DNA from: Pandoraea captiosa
GTDB taxonomy: Bacteria > Pseudomonadota > Gammaproteobacteria > Burkholderiales > Burkholderiaceae
NCBI RefSeq assembly: GCF_902459775.1
Contig: NZ_CABPSQ010000001.1
Span: 496,001-560,000 of the forward strand
DNA: 64,000 nucleotides
Direction of reading: 5' to 3'
Shown: piece after piece, positions 1-8,832 of the stretch
Layout of the letters: every line of letters begins with the position of its first letter
Numbering within the stretch: the stretch's first letter is position 1
Notes under the pieces: model-generated
Database searches by the model: none
What the model saw: only the letters and a program-made list of their open reading frames with translations
What the model was told of the DNA's origin: nothing
Program-made: the position numbers and the translations under genes

Positions 1-496
1 TGCGAGCGGGATTGCGCCGAATTGAGGATGGGGAATTCGAGGATTCGGGGCCGTGCCGAATCGGATGAATAGTTATTTAAATGCGCGCTGAAATCGGCGC
101 AGCGTGTTTTGTGAGCGCGTGTGGCGTCGCACCAATCATGGTTTTCCCTCGCGGGCGTTCCATTGCTTAGTTTTGGAGTATTGTTCGATCAACTGGTGTA
201 ACGTTTTTTTACAATCGCCAGGGTGATTGGAAGCAAGGCTCTAGTTTTTGGGATTTAGTTTAAATTAGCATCAGAAAAAAATAGCAGGCAGCTGCAAACG
301 GCGTGCCAACAGCAAGAGAAATATTGGCATACAACGTAAAAGAGGTTCGCAAGCCTTATGGCGCAACGAGCCCAGGGCCGAAGTCAAGAGTTGATAAGCG
401 ATATGGCGAGACTGCGTCATCAGTCCGGTGGGCAGGTGTGTGATGTCTCGTTATTTGCCAACGGGCGCTCCGGTGCCTTTATTGAGGGAGGGTGAA
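1..496. other. non-coding leader upstream of the Tad pilus locus
   Basis: No convincing gene lies here. The stretch from about 60 to 350 is clearly more AT-rich than the rest of the window, with runs such as TTATTTAAAT and TTTTTTACAA. This is typical of a long regulatory region ahead of a Tad pilus operon. I looked for a sigma-54 -24/-12 element (GG and GC doublets 10 bp apart in the usual context), because a sigma-54-type activator is encoded at the far end of the locus, and did not find a good match. A promoter for the pilin genes must lie here or further upstream. Confidence 0.5.
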
Positions 497-682
497 ATGA
501 AGCTCGCAAATCGTTTTCGTCTGTTTGCTCGGGATGAGCGCGGTGTCACGGCGCTGGAGTACGGCATCCTCGCTGCCATCGTGGCGGTCATCATCGGCGG
601 CACTGTGTCGACCGGATTGGGCACGGCGTTCGGTTCCGTATTCGCGAAGATCCAATCGGTGATCACCGCGTCGGGCGCCTGA
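497..682 (+). CDS. flp: Flp family type IVb pilin (first copy)
   Basis: This 61-residue protein is the major subunit of the Tad (tight adherence) pilus. It has a short basic leader, a Gly cleavage site followed by the mature start VTALEYGILAAI, and then one long hydrophobic helix. Glu at mature position 5 followed by Tyr is the Flp signature. The ATG at 497 is preceded by a strong GGAGG-type ribosome site at 486-491. An upstream GTG at 428 is in frame but would give an overlong leader and has no comparable site. CpaA, encoded about 500 bases downstream, is the expected leader peptidase. A second pilin gene follows at 935. Confidence 0.93.
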   Translation: MKLANRFRLFARDERGVTALEYGILAAIVAVIIGGTVSTGLGTAFGSVFAKIQSVITASGA

Positions 683-934
683 CGCCTACCGGTGCCCGGT
701 CTGCTGCGCAAGGCGTCTCGACAAGCTCGCGCATTCGCTTCAAAACGATAAGCCGACCGGCGCTCCTCGCTCGTGCCAGTAGTGCAGGTGCAGCGGTGAG
801 GAGGGGTGCGTTGGACAAAGGGGAAAGGCACTCGCTATCAGGCCTGCGGGAAATGTGGCACATGCAGCTCATGCCGATAGCGTCGCTGGTGCCGTTCGAG
901 GTCATGAGAGGCGGTATTCGCCAGGAAGCGAATC

Positions 935-1135
935 ATGCAAGCAAATCGAGCACGCCATGGTGGGCGCCCGCGCCGTGTGTCCCGGCAAAAGGGCGTAACT
1001 GCCCTTGAGTACGGCATTCTGGCGGCCATCGTGGCGGTCGTCATCGGCGGCACGGTTTATACCAATCTGAGCGACGCATTGACGAGCGCATTCGCTTCGA
1101 TGACGTCGGCAGTCAGTTCTGCGATTTCGCACTGA
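935..1135 (+). CDS. flp: Flp family type IVb pilin (second copy)
   Basis: A second 66-residue Flp pilin. It has a longer and more basic leader than the first copy, then the Gly/Val cleavage site and the same VTALEYGILAAIVAV core, with a divergent C-terminal tail. An AGGAAG ribosome site lies just before the ATG. The core is nearly identical to the first pilin at DNA level, while the leader and tail are unrelated, so duplication or gene conversion of the core is likely. It may be a minor or alternative pilin. Its own upstream gap of about 250 bases could hold a separate promoter, but I do not recognise one. Confidence 0.9.
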   Translation: MQANRARHGGRPRRVSRQKGVTALEYGILAAIVAVVIGGTVYTNLSDALTSAFASMTSAVSSAISH

Positions 1136-1201
1136 ACCCGCGTTACGGCGTCGGCGGGGTAACGCGCCTCCACCGCAACGCTTTTTGAAGCGAGACGCGC
1201 T

Positions 1202-1681
1202 GTGCTGATATTGCTGTGGCTGTTGTGTGTGCCGATCGTGATGACCGATCTGATCGCGCGGCGCATCCCGAACGTGTGGCTGTTATGTGTCGCTGCGCCG
1301 AGTGTCGTGTGGATTGGCTGGCAGGCGTGGCAAACGGGACCGCAGGTGCTGTGGGTTCACGGGTTGGGCGCGGTGATCGGTTTGCTCGTACTGCTGCCTT
1401 TCTGGTGGCGGGGTGTGATGGCTGCCGGAGACGTCAAGCTTTTCGCCGTCATCGGATTGGTCGCCGGGTATCCGGTGCTGTTGCCGGTGTGGTGTCTGGC
1501 CAGTGTCGCAGCGGGTGTGCATGCGCTCGTCTTGCTGACCGGCCGGCTGAAGGGGTTGACGCGGTGGCGCGAGCCTCTGGCGCAATCGCATGCGTGGCAA
1601 CGAATTTTGCAGTGGCGCGCGGGACGCGTCGGATTGCCCTACGGGGCCTATCTGGCGGCCGCAGCGCTCGTTGTGAGGTGA
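1202..1681 (+). CDS. cpaA: prepilin peptidase CpaA/TadV (A24 family)
   Basis: This 159-residue inner-membrane aspartyl protease trims the leader from Flp and TadE-like prepilins. The two catalytic aspartates fit the A24A pattern: TDLIARRIPN near residue 16 and AGDVK near residue 76. There are about five hydrophobic segments, and the protein ends in a GLPYGAYLAAAA-type helix. The short form without an N-terminal methylase domain is usual for Tad systems. The start is GTG. It lies directly behind the pilins, as in other Burkholderiaceae Tad loci. Confidence 0.9.
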   Translation: MLILLWLLCVPIVMTDLIARRIPNVWLLCVAAPSVVWIGWQAWQTGPQVLWVHGLGAVIGLLVLLPFWWRGVMAAGDVKLFAVIGLVAGYPVLLPVWCLASVAAGVHALVLLTGRLKGLTRWREPLAQSHAWQRILQWRAGRVGLPYGAYLAAAALVVR

Positions 1682-1863
1682 GCGCCATTCGGGGCGGGGA
1701 ATGCCGGGTCCCGAAGTCGCAAGCCTTGGCGCGGATGCTGTGACGAGTGCTGCCGCAGGCAGTGCCGTAATAATGGGAGGCGCGGGCGACGCCGCGCAAA
1801 TTGGCAGGTTCACGCGTCGCCAGACACGGCCGAAAAGCGCCGTGCGCGACGGGGGGTATCGTC

Positions 1864-2349
1864 ATGAAACGGTCTGGGGCACAGGCAAGGGTGAGGTGGC
1901 AGGACGTACGCGCGGGTCGGATGCGCGGCGTCGCTGCACTGGAATTCATGCTGATCCTCCTGATCCTGCTGCCTGCCTTCTACGTCGCCGTTGCATTCTC
2001 CATCAACATTCTTGCCCGCCAGATGCTCACGCAGGCCGCCTCCGAGGCCGGCCGGGCAATGCTGCGCGCCGGCACGATGACACAGCGTCAGGGCTATGCC
2101 ACGACCGCGATCAACACGACGCTGGCGTGGCCGTCTGCGTCGGCGGTGACGGCCACGTTTCCCGTCGATCCAACGTATCCGTGCCCGGCCTCGGGTGTCG
2201 GTGCGGCGTCGCAGTGCATCGTTCACGTGACGCTCACGCTGAACCAACCGATGACGGTGAACTGGCCGGGGCTCGGCGCACTGGTGCCGTCGACGGTCGT
2301 GGGCACCGCGGCGGTCACGCTCGATACCTCGACGCTCGGAGGCAGTTGA
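1864..2349 (+). CDS. tadE: TadE-like minor pseudopilin
   Basis: A 161-residue pseudopilin-like protein of the Tad apparatus. A basic N-terminus is followed by GVAALEFMLILLILLP, the TadE-type cleavage and transmembrane motif with the conserved Glu. The remaining periplasmic part is rich in Ala, Thr and Ser. It is probably processed by CpaA and helps start or anchor the pilus. I chose the ATG at 1864, preceded by a GGGGGG run, over an in-frame TTG at 1801 because it gives a normal short leader. No separate TadF gene is visible, so this and the TadG-like protein at 11829 are the only pseudopilin-type subunits. Confidence 0.85.
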   Translation: MKRSGAQARVRWQDVRAGRMRGVAALEFMLILLILLPAFYVAVAFSINILARQMLTQAASEAGRAMLRAGTMTQRQGYATTAINTTLAWPSASAVTATFPVDPTYPCPASGVGAASQCIVHVTLTLNQPMTVNWPGLGALVPSTVVGTAAVTLDTSTLGGS

Positions 2350-2518
2350 TGAGCGCGCACGATTTGCCGGCGGGCAGTGCGTTGGGCATGGAGGGAAACG
2401 CACATGGGAAGTCGTGCAGCAGACGTAACGACAGCAATAGGCGCAAGGACAGAATGACATGCCGCCGGCACGCCGGCGTCCCGCAAGTTTCGACTGAACG
2501 GCCGACAGGCCCCAAGCC

Positions 2519-3547
2519 ATGAACAAAGCCACCAAGATTCTCGCTGCTGTGCTGGTTGTCGCCGGCGTGCTGCTTGCGCTCTTTGCCTTGCGTCTGGGCA
2601 CGGCGAACGCGCCTGCGCCGACAGCGACGCCGTCGGCAGTGACGCAGACGCTCACGCAGCGTTTCCCGGCCGTGGTGGCGGCCAAGGCACTGGTGCCGGG
2701 CAAGCCGATGACTACCGACGATGTCAAGGTGGCGCAATTCGACAGCCCGGCGCCGGGCGCCTTCAATGTGCCGGCAGACGTCGTGGGGCGCGTGCCGCTC
2801 GTCGCGCTGGCCGCCGGCGTGCCGATTACGCAAAACTTGCTGGCGCGCGGGCTGGCCATGCAACTCGCGCCAGGCGAGCGCGCCGTCTCGCTGCCAGTGA
2901 GCGAAACCGTCGGCGTGAGCAATCGCATTCGCCCCGGGGATTACGTCGACGTCTTCTTCACGATGAAGACGAACCCGCCCGCAGGTGGCCCGGGTGGCGG
3001 TCTGGCCGACGATACGCAGGCCCGGCTGCTCGCGTCACGCGTGCGCGTGCTGACCTACGGCAATGCGTCGCTCGACGATGTAACGCCCCCGCCGGCGGCG
3101 CCCAGCGTGGCATCGACGGTTGCCGCCGCCGCATCGACGCAGCCGCCTGCACAGCAACCGTCCGTCAACGCGCAACCGCCCATGCCTGCGACCTCGGCGG
3201 TGGTGGCGGTGCCGATCGAAGACGTCAACCGTCTCGTGCTAGGCGCACAGCAAGGCAAGATCACGCTCGCGCTGCGCAATCCGACTGACGACGCGAAGCC
3301 CGATACGTCGCTCTTTCCGCCCACGCCGCCGGTTCTCGTGAGCAAGGCCGGTCTGGCGGGCGACACCAAAGCCGCACTTGATGCGCCGGAGAACCGCGCC
3401 TATGCAGGGATTGCGACGACAGGACTCGCGGGGGAAGCACCACGGCGGGCGGCGGTGGCGGCACCGCGTGCGCCGGGAGGCGGTGGCGGCAATAGCGGCA
3501 CGATCGAGGTCGTGCGCGGTGCCGAGCGCTCCAGTGCGGCCTACTAG
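2519..3547 (+). CDS. cpaB: Flp pilus assembly protein CpaB/RcpC
   Basis: A 342-residue periplasmic protein with an N-terminal membrane anchor (about residues 5-25) and a SAF-type domain (about 50-115, with VVAAKALVPGKPMTTDDV). RcpC/CpaB C-terminal sequence follows (GERAVSLPVSETVGVSNRIRPGDYVDVF is split over residues 120-147). The family stabilises or modulates the secretin and may bind peptidoglycan. Residues about 190-240 are a Pro/Ala-rich linker, and the C-terminus ends in a Gly-rich tail. The cpaC gene follows in the same direction after 170 bases. Confidence 0.9.
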   Translation: MNKATKILAAVLVVAGVLLALFALRLGTANAPAPTATPSAVTQTLTQRFPAVVAAKALVPGKPMTTDDVKVAQFDSPAPGAFNVPADVVGRVPLVALAAGVPITQNLLARGLAMQLAPGERAVSLPVSETVGVSNRIRPGDYVDVFFTMKTNPPAGGPGGGLADDTQARLLASRVRVLTYGNASLDDVTPPPAAPSVASTVAAAASTQPPAQQPSVNAQPPMPATSAVVAVPIEDVNRLVLGAQQGKITLALRNPTDDAKPDTSLFPPTPPVLVSKAGLAGDTKAALDAPENRAYAGIATTGLAGEAPRRAAVAAPRAPGGGGGNSGTIEVVRGAERSSAAY

Positions 3548-3719
3548 CGAATTAGCGAATTAGGGATCGCCGAAACCCATCGACCGAATTTGACCAGCAT
3601 CGAAGCGAATTGAACGGAATAGCACCGACACGTAGATCCAGTGACGCAGGACCCGCGTAAGCCGATAACGCTACCTGCCTGCGCCACTCAACCGACACAG
3701 TGACCGATACAGCCACGCC
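3548..3719. other. cpaB-cpaC gap with short direct repeat
   Basis: A 172-base gap without a gene. It begins with an 8-bp direct repeat (AGCGAATT twice at 3546-3561, then AGGGAT) that touches the cpaB stop codon. No hairpin terminator is visible, so transcription probably continues into cpaC. Confidence 0.5.
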
Positions 3720-5099
3720 ATGATGAGAAGCCAGGTTCGCACTGCCAGACGAGAAACCAGACGTGTCACGGGGATGTTGCTTTGCCTGGGCGCGATGCTG
3801 GCCTGCGGGGCAACGGTTGCGGTGCGCATGGCCGACGCGGCGGATAGTGCGGTGTCCCCCGGGGCGCGTTCGCTCACGCTGGGCGTGGACGAACAACGTG
3901 AACTGCCCGTCACCGGCAAACTGGAGCGCGTTGCCGTCGCCGACCCGAAGGTCGCAGACGTCGTCGTACTCAAGGGCTCGGGCGGACGGCGCGGCTCGGT
4001 CCTGATCGTCGGCAAGAAGGCAGGAACGACGCAGGTATCGACGTGGTCGGCGGGCAGCGAAGCGAGGCACTGGGAAGTCCACGTGCAGGGCAGCCTGCAA
4101 GGTGCGCTCGGCGACAGCGGCACTGCCAGTGTGGACGCGCGCGGCAACGCTGCCGTCATCAAAGGTCACGCCGGGTCCGTCATGGAGCATAGCGGTCTGC
4201 AGGCGGCGGCGGTGGATGCCACGGGCAAGGGCGGTGTGGTCGTCGACCGCTCCACCGTGGGCGAGACCGGCGTCGTGCAGGTGGATGTGAAGATCGTCGA
4301 AGTCAATCGCAACATCCTGAACCAGTTGGGCGCGAGCTTCAGCGCATCGCGGACTTCGAGTTCCGGGAGTTTCGGCATTGGATCGAAGCTGAACTCGGCG
4401 TTCTCCGGCAGCGGCGCAGTGCCGAACTTCGGCTCGTTCTTCGGCACGATTACGCGAGGGGCGTTCAACCTGTCGGCGGAGATCGATCTGTTGCAGTCGA
4501 ACGGTCTTGGACGCGTGCTCGCCGCGCCCACGCTGGTGGCGCTCTCCGGGCAGAGCGCGAGCTTTCTGGCCGGTGGCGAACTGCCGGTGCCGCAGTCAGG
4601 CGGGCTGGGAACGACGACCATCGTCTACAAGTCGTTCGGTGTCGGCCTGACGGTCACGCCCACGATCCTGTCGCCGAATCGCATTGCACTGAAGGTCGCG
4701 CCCGAGGCGTCCGACCTCGACTACACGAATGCCGTGGTGATCGCCTCGACGCAGATTCCCGCGATCTCCACACGCCGTGCGGACACGACGGTCGAACTCG
4801 GCGACGGTGAGAGCTTCATCATCGGCGGGCTGATTTCGCGCACGACCACCGCGGCCGTCGACAAGGTGCCGCTGCTCGGCGATCTGCCGCTGATCGGCGC
4901 ATTTTTTCGCAATCTGAAGTACAACAGTACGGAAAAGGAACTGGTCATCATCGTCACGCCGCGTCTGGTCAAGCCGGTTTCCCGGGACGTGGCGCTGCCG
5001 TTGCCGGGGGACACTCGCGAGAAGCGGCCAGGCCAGGTGTGGGGCGCCTATCTGATGGGCGTGGCAAGCGACAGCGAACTGCCGGGCTTCTCGAAATGA
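3720..5099 (+). CDS. cpaC: Tad pilus outer-membrane secretin CpaC/RcpA
   Basis: This 459-residue secretin forms the outer-membrane pore for the Flp pilus. A signal peptide occupies about residues 1-42, ending near ADAADS. A pilus-assembly N-domain follows (about 50-130, with ERVAVADPKVADVVVLKG). The secretin homology domain covers about 265-430. The motif VPLLGDLPLIGAFFR near residue 383 is the classic secretin signature, followed by KELVIIVTPRLVKP. The start could be either of two adjacent ATGs (3720 or 3723). Length and order are normal for the family. Confidence 0.93.
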   Translation: MMRSQVRTARRETRRVTGMLLCLGAMLACGATVAVRMADAADSAVSPGARSLTLGVDEQRELPVTGKLERVAVADPKVADVVVLKGSGGRRGSVLIVGKKAGTTQVSTWSAGSEARHWEVHVQGSLQGALGDSGTASVDARGNAAVIKGHAGSVMEHSGLQAAAVDATGKGGVVVDRSTVGETGVVQVDVKIVEVNRNILNQLGASFSASRTSSSGSFGIGSKLNSAFSGSGAVPNFGSFFGTITRGAFNLSAEIDLLQSNGLGRVLAAPTLVALSGQSASFLAGGELPVPQSGGLGTTTIVYKSFGVGLTVTPTILSPNRIALKVAPEASDLDYTNAVVIASTQIPAISTRRADTTVELGDGESFIIGGLISRTTTAAVDKVPLLGDLPLIGAFFRNLKYNSTEKELVIIVTPRLVKPVSRDVALPLPGDTREKRPGQVWGAYLMGVASDSELPGFSK

Positions 5100-5172
5100 T
5101 GCGCACGCCGGGGCCGACGCGATCGGCCGGGACATTGACGAGAGCCGGGATGGGGTAGTGAGGAGTGCATAA

Positions 5173-6528
5173 ATGAACGCACCGACGCGAATACTGGACA
5201 CCATGACTGAGTTGCATCGCTTTCTTTTTTGCAGCGCCCATGCCGGCCACGGACAGTGGCTGTCGGCGGCTTTGCGCGAAGAGGGCGTAGTGCTGCAGGA
5301 GGCCGGCCGTCCGGCCCAATTGCAGCAGCGCATCGGCGATCTCGACCCGCAAGTCGTGTTGCTCGACTTCTCGGGCGAGCCGACCGGGCATGCCGAAGAG
5401 CCCGCCGATGGCGGCATTGCGCAGGCGACCGAACTCGCGCAAATGCTCAAGCGTGTGGCGCCCAAGCTTCCGCTCGTGGCAGTCGGCTCGATGGTGCGGG
5501 CCGACGGCATGAAGGCGGCCATACGCGCCGGAGTTCATGACTTCATCGACATGCATTCGACGCATGAAGAAGCGCTCGAAGTCGTTCGCCGCGTCATCGA
5601 CCACACACCTGGCACGACGAGCGCGGCTGCGCCGCAACGGCACGGTCGCTTCGTGGTACTGCTCGGCGCACGCATCGGTGTCGGATGCAGCACGCTTGCT
5701 GCGCATCTGTCGCAGCTCGGACAGGAGTTGTCCGTGGGCGCGAACCCGGAGCGCGCAGAGCGTGCGGCCAAGGTGGCGAAGTCCGGCAATGGCAACAAGG
5801 ACGACAAATTCGACACGTCGTTGCTCGGCCACGTTGCGCTGCTCGATCTGGGGTTGCCCTCGGGCGACGGCCTGCTGTACCTGAACACGCAAAGCCAGTT
5901 CAGCTTCGCCGAAGCCGTTCAGAATCTGCGGCGCTTTGACGAAACGCTGGTGCACACGGCGGTCTCGCATGCGCCGAGCGGGCTGGCCGTGTTGCCGTTG
6001 CCGCTCGATCTGGGCGACATGCGCAGCGTTGCCGCCGCCGACGCGCTCGCGCTGACCGACCGGTTGCGCGCGTTCTTCGATCTGATCGTGGCCGACCTGG
6101 GCGGCTTCTCGAATCCGGCGTTCGTCGCGAGCCTCGTGCGCGCGGCCGACGAAGTCTGGCTCGTGGTGGATCAGAGCGTCGGCGCCATCGTCTCGCTCGC
6201 GTCGCTGCTGCGCGATCTCGAAGAGAAGAGCGTGGAGCGCAGTCATCTGCACCTCGTGCTCAATCGTTACGACCCGCGCTATGGCATGGCCGCGGATCAG
6301 ATCGCCAAGCGCTTCGACGTGCCGCTGCTCGCCACGCTGCCCGATCGTCCGCTCGCCATGCTCTCGGCGACCAACCAGGGCAAGCTGATCATCGATACCG
6401 CGCGCGGCGACCCTTATGTGCGCGCGTTGCAACCCTTAGTGGAACGTCTGCTCTCCGCCCAGCACGCGGGTGCCGCCTCACACCGCCAGTCGTCGAGCTG
6501 GCTAGGCCGATTCATGGGAAAGCACTGA
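5173..6528 (+). CDS. cpaE: pilus localisation ATPase-like protein CpaE/TadZ
   Basis: A 451-residue protein with a receiver-like N-terminal domain (about 15-135) and a MinD/ParA-like domain (about 155-420). TadZ proteins place the pilus machine at the cell pole. An AGGAG ribosome site lies eight bases before the ATG. The deviant Walker A region reads GARIGVGCSTLAAHL near residue 163 and lacks both lysines of the canonical KGGxGKT/S loop, so ATP hydrolysis is doubtful. Later motifs (VALLDLGLPSGDG, DLIVADLGG) are kept. The stop is one base from the cpaF start, so translation is likely coupled. Confidence 0.9.
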   Translation: MNAPTRILDTMTELHRFLFCSAHAGHGQWLSAALREEGVVLQEAGRPAQLQQRIGDLDPQVVLLDFSGEPTGHAEEPADGGIAQATELAQMLKRVAPKLPLVAVGSMVRADGMKAAIRAGVHDFIDMHSTHEEALEVVRRVIDHTPGTTSAAAPQRHGRFVVLLGARIGVGCSTLAAHLSQLGQELSVGANPERAERAAKVAKSGNGNKDDKFDTSLLGHVALLDLGLPSGDGLLYLNTQSQFSFAEAVQNLRRFDETLVHTAVSHAPSGLAVLPLPLDLGDMRSVAAADALALTDRLRAFFDLIVADLGGFSNPAFVASLVRAADEVWLVVDQSVGAIVSLASLLRDLEEKSVERSHLHLVLNRYDPRYGMAADQIAKRFDVPLLATLPDRPLAMLSATNQGKLIIDTARGDPYVRALQPLVERLLSAQHAGAASHRQSSSWLGRFMGKH

Positions 6529-6529
6529 T

Positions 6530-7903
6530 ATGACCGACTCCATCGAATTCGCCGACGACAAGCGCGCGTTTGCCAATTCACAGCAGTTCCAGGACATCAA
6601 GACCGCTGCGCATGAACATCTGCTCGCGCGCATCGAGGAGCTTGGCGCCGAATTCGGGCGTTGGAGCCGCAGCGCCATTCAGCAGTTCGTCGATCTGGAG
6701 ATGGACGGCTTCGTGCGTTTGCGTCGCATTCCGATCAACGAGGCGGAACTGCGCCAGATTTCCGACGCGTTGACGAAGGAGCTGGCGGGCTTCGGTCCCA
6801 TCGAGGACCTGCTTGCCGACGCCGCAGTGGAAGACATTCTGATCAACGGCTACAACGACGTGTACGTCTCGCGTCGCGGAGTGCTCGCGCGCGAAGCGTT
6901 GCGCTTCTCTGACAATCAGCACCTGCTGCGTATCGTGCGCCGCATTCTCGCGCCCATCGGCCGCCGTCTGGACGAATCGAATCCGATGGTCGATGCGCGC
7001 CTGCCCGACGGTGGACGTCTGAACGTTGTGATCGAACCTCTTGCCGTCGACGGGCCGGTGGTCTCCATTCGCAAGTTCCGCAAGGACCCGCTCAAGCCGT
7101 CGGACCTGCTCGCGTTGGGCAGCTTCAACGAAGAAATCTACAACCTGCTCGAAGCGGCGGTGCGTTCGCGCTGCAATATTCTCGTGTCCGGGGGCACCAG
7201 TTCGGGCAAGACCTCGCTGCTCAACGCACTGGCGAGTTTCATTCCGGCGACCGAGCGGGTAGTCACGGTCGAGGACACGGCCGAACTCTCGCTCAATCAC
7301 CCGCACGTGGTGCGACTGGAGTCGCGTCAGGGCGGCTTCGACGGCTCCGGCGAGGTGACGATTCGCGATCTGATTCGCAACAGTCTGCGCATGCGCCCCG
7401 ACCGCATCATCGTGGGCGAAGTGCGTGGCTCGGAAGTGCTGGAAATGATGCAGGCGATGAACACGGGGCACGAAGGCTCGATGGCGACGATTCACGCCAA
7501 TTCGCCGCGCGAATGTCTCTATCGTCTGGAGATGCTGGCGGGCTTCGCGGGCTTTCAGGGCAGCGAGAGCAGCTTGCGTCGTCAGATCACGAGCGCGCTC
7601 GACTTCATCGTGCAGATCGGGCGGTTGTCGAACGGGCGGCGTCGCATTCTCTCGATTACCGAGGTGACGGGCGTGTCCGATACGGTGATCTCGACGCAGG
7701 AGTTGTTCCGCCACGAATCCGTCATCGGGCCGGACGGCGAAGAGAAGGACAAGTGGGTGTCGCTCGGGCTTCAGCCGCATTCGCCGAAGCTCCAACGCTA
7801 CAAGGAACAATCGCGCAATGCCGCCGCCGCCCTGCAATCCCAGCAGGGCAACGTGCCGCCGGAGAACGGGGGCGGGGGCGGCTTTTTCGGACGCCGTCGA
7901 TGA
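6530..7903 (+). CDS. cpaF: Tad pilus motor ATPase CpaF/TadA
   Basis: This 457-residue cytoplasmic secretion ATPase of the VirB11/GspE class powers pilus assembly. The N-terminal domain runs to about residue 140. Walker A is GGTSSGKTS near residue 221, the Walker B region is IIVGEVRG near 292, and the histidine-containing motif ATIHANSP lies near 321. The C-terminus is a Gly-rich tail. A GGGAAAG ribosome site overlaps the end of cpaE. The stop overlaps the tadB start in an ATGA arrangement. Confidence 0.95.
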   Translation: MTDSIEFADDKRAFANSQQFQDIKTAAHEHLLARIEELGAEFGRWSRSAIQQFVDLEMDGFVRLRRIPINEAELRQISDALTKELAGFGPIEDLLADAAVEDILINGYNDVYVSRRGVLAREALRFSDNQHLLRIVRRILAPIGRRLDESNPMVDARLPDGGRLNVVIEPLAVDGPVVSIRKFRKDPLKPSDLLALGSFNEEIYNLLEAAVRSRCNILVSGGTSSGKTSLLNALASFIPATERVVTVEDTAELSLNHPHVVRLESRQGGFDGSGEVTIRDLIRNSLRMRPDRIIVGEVRGSEVLEMMQAMNTGHEGSMATIHANSPRECLYRLEMLAGFAGFQGSESSLRRQITSALDFIVQIGRLSNGRRRILSITEVTGVSDTVISTQELFRHESVIGPDGEEKDKWVSLGLQPHSPKLQRYKEQSRNAAAALQSQQGNVPPENGGGGGFFGRRR

Positions 7904-8823
7904 ATCCCATCGTGCTGTGGGTCGCCTGCATCGCGCTGCTGCTGGTAGCGGCGGGGCTGGAGCTGTGGCGTCGCTCGCATCAGCGTGCGCGCGAGCAGGC
8001 CACCAGCGCGTTTCTCGAGCGCCAACTGGCGCAAAGCGCGCCGCGATTTGCCGGAAACGAGACGGGCGAGGTGCGCGCAGCGCGCCGAAAATCGCTGCCG
8101 TGGGAGTTTTTCTTCGAGCGCGCGGGCGTGCACACCGACTCGACGTTCTACCTCACGTTGATCGCCCCCGGCGTGTTGCTCATGCTCGGGTTCTGGGTCT
8201 GGAACGGCCCGCTGTCGGCCATCGTGATTCTGGTGCTGTATGTCGTGGGGGTGGTGCTGCGTTACTGGCTCAAGGCGGCGCGTCGTCACCGCGATATCGT
8301 GCGTCAGTTGCCGGTGTTTCTCGACGGCATGGTGCGCATGCTCACCGTCGGCAACAGCTTGCCGGCGGCGTTCCAGTCGGCCGCAGGCAATACCGATATG
8401 CCGTTGCGCGAATTGCTCGAACGTGCCGTACGTCAGGTGCAGGCGGGGGTGGATCTGGATGTGGCGCTCAAGCAGATTGCGCGCGTGTATCAGGTCGAGG
8501 AGATCTACCTGTTCGCGTCGGTGGTCGATCTCTCGACACGCTTTGGCGGACGTGCCGATCAGATTCTGGCGCGTATGTCGGGCTTTATGCGAGATCGCGA
8601 GCAGGCGCAGGCGGAGCTGTTCGCCTTGTCGTCGGAGACGCGCCTGTCGGCGTGGGTGCTCGCAGCGCTGCCTATCGTCGTGAGTGCCATGCTGATGCTG
8701 CTCAATCCGGCGTTCTTCGAGCCGATGTTCAAGGAAGCCGCAGGCCAGAAACTGTTGGCAATCGGCATGGGGTTGGAAGTCTTCGGCGGGTTCGTGTTGT
8801 ACCGGCTGGCCAAGTCGCTTTGA
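7900..8823 (+). CDS. tadB: Tad pilus inner-membrane platform protein TadB
   Basis: A 307-residue GspF-domain protein of the inner-membrane platform on which CpaF acts. There is a hydrophobic N-terminal helix, a pair of helices near 85-125, the GspF cytoplasmic domain (about 130-255, with LPVFLDGMVRMLTVGNSLPA), and two C-terminal helices. The ATG at 7900 overlaps the cpaF stop. A longer in-frame extension upstream exists only because cpaF is open in that frame too. It pairs with tadC. Confidence 0.92.
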   Translation: MNPIVLWVACIALLLVAAGLELWRRSHQRAREQATSAFLERQLAQSAPRFAGNETGEVRAARRKSLPWEFFFERAGVHTDSTFYLTLIAPGVLLMLGFWVWNGPLSAIVILVLYVVGVVLRYWLKAARRHRDIVRQLPVFLDGMVRMLTVGNSLPAAFQSAAGNTDMPLRELLERAVRQVQAGVDLDVALKQIARVYQVEEIYLFASVVDLSTRFGGRADQILARMSGFMRDREQAQAELFALSSETRLSAWVLAALPIVVSAMLMLLNPAFFEPMFKEAAGQKLLAIGMGLEVFGGFVLYRLAKSL

Positions 8824-8832
8824 GATGACGCC

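Noticed and set aside
428-496. An upstream GTG start for the first pilin
   Set aside because: It would add 23 residues before the leader; the ATG at 497 has the strong ribosome site and normal Flp length.
1-496. A sigma-54 promoter ahead of flp
   Set aside because: Candidate TGGCA-like sequences lack the GC doublet at the correct spacing, so I do not report one.
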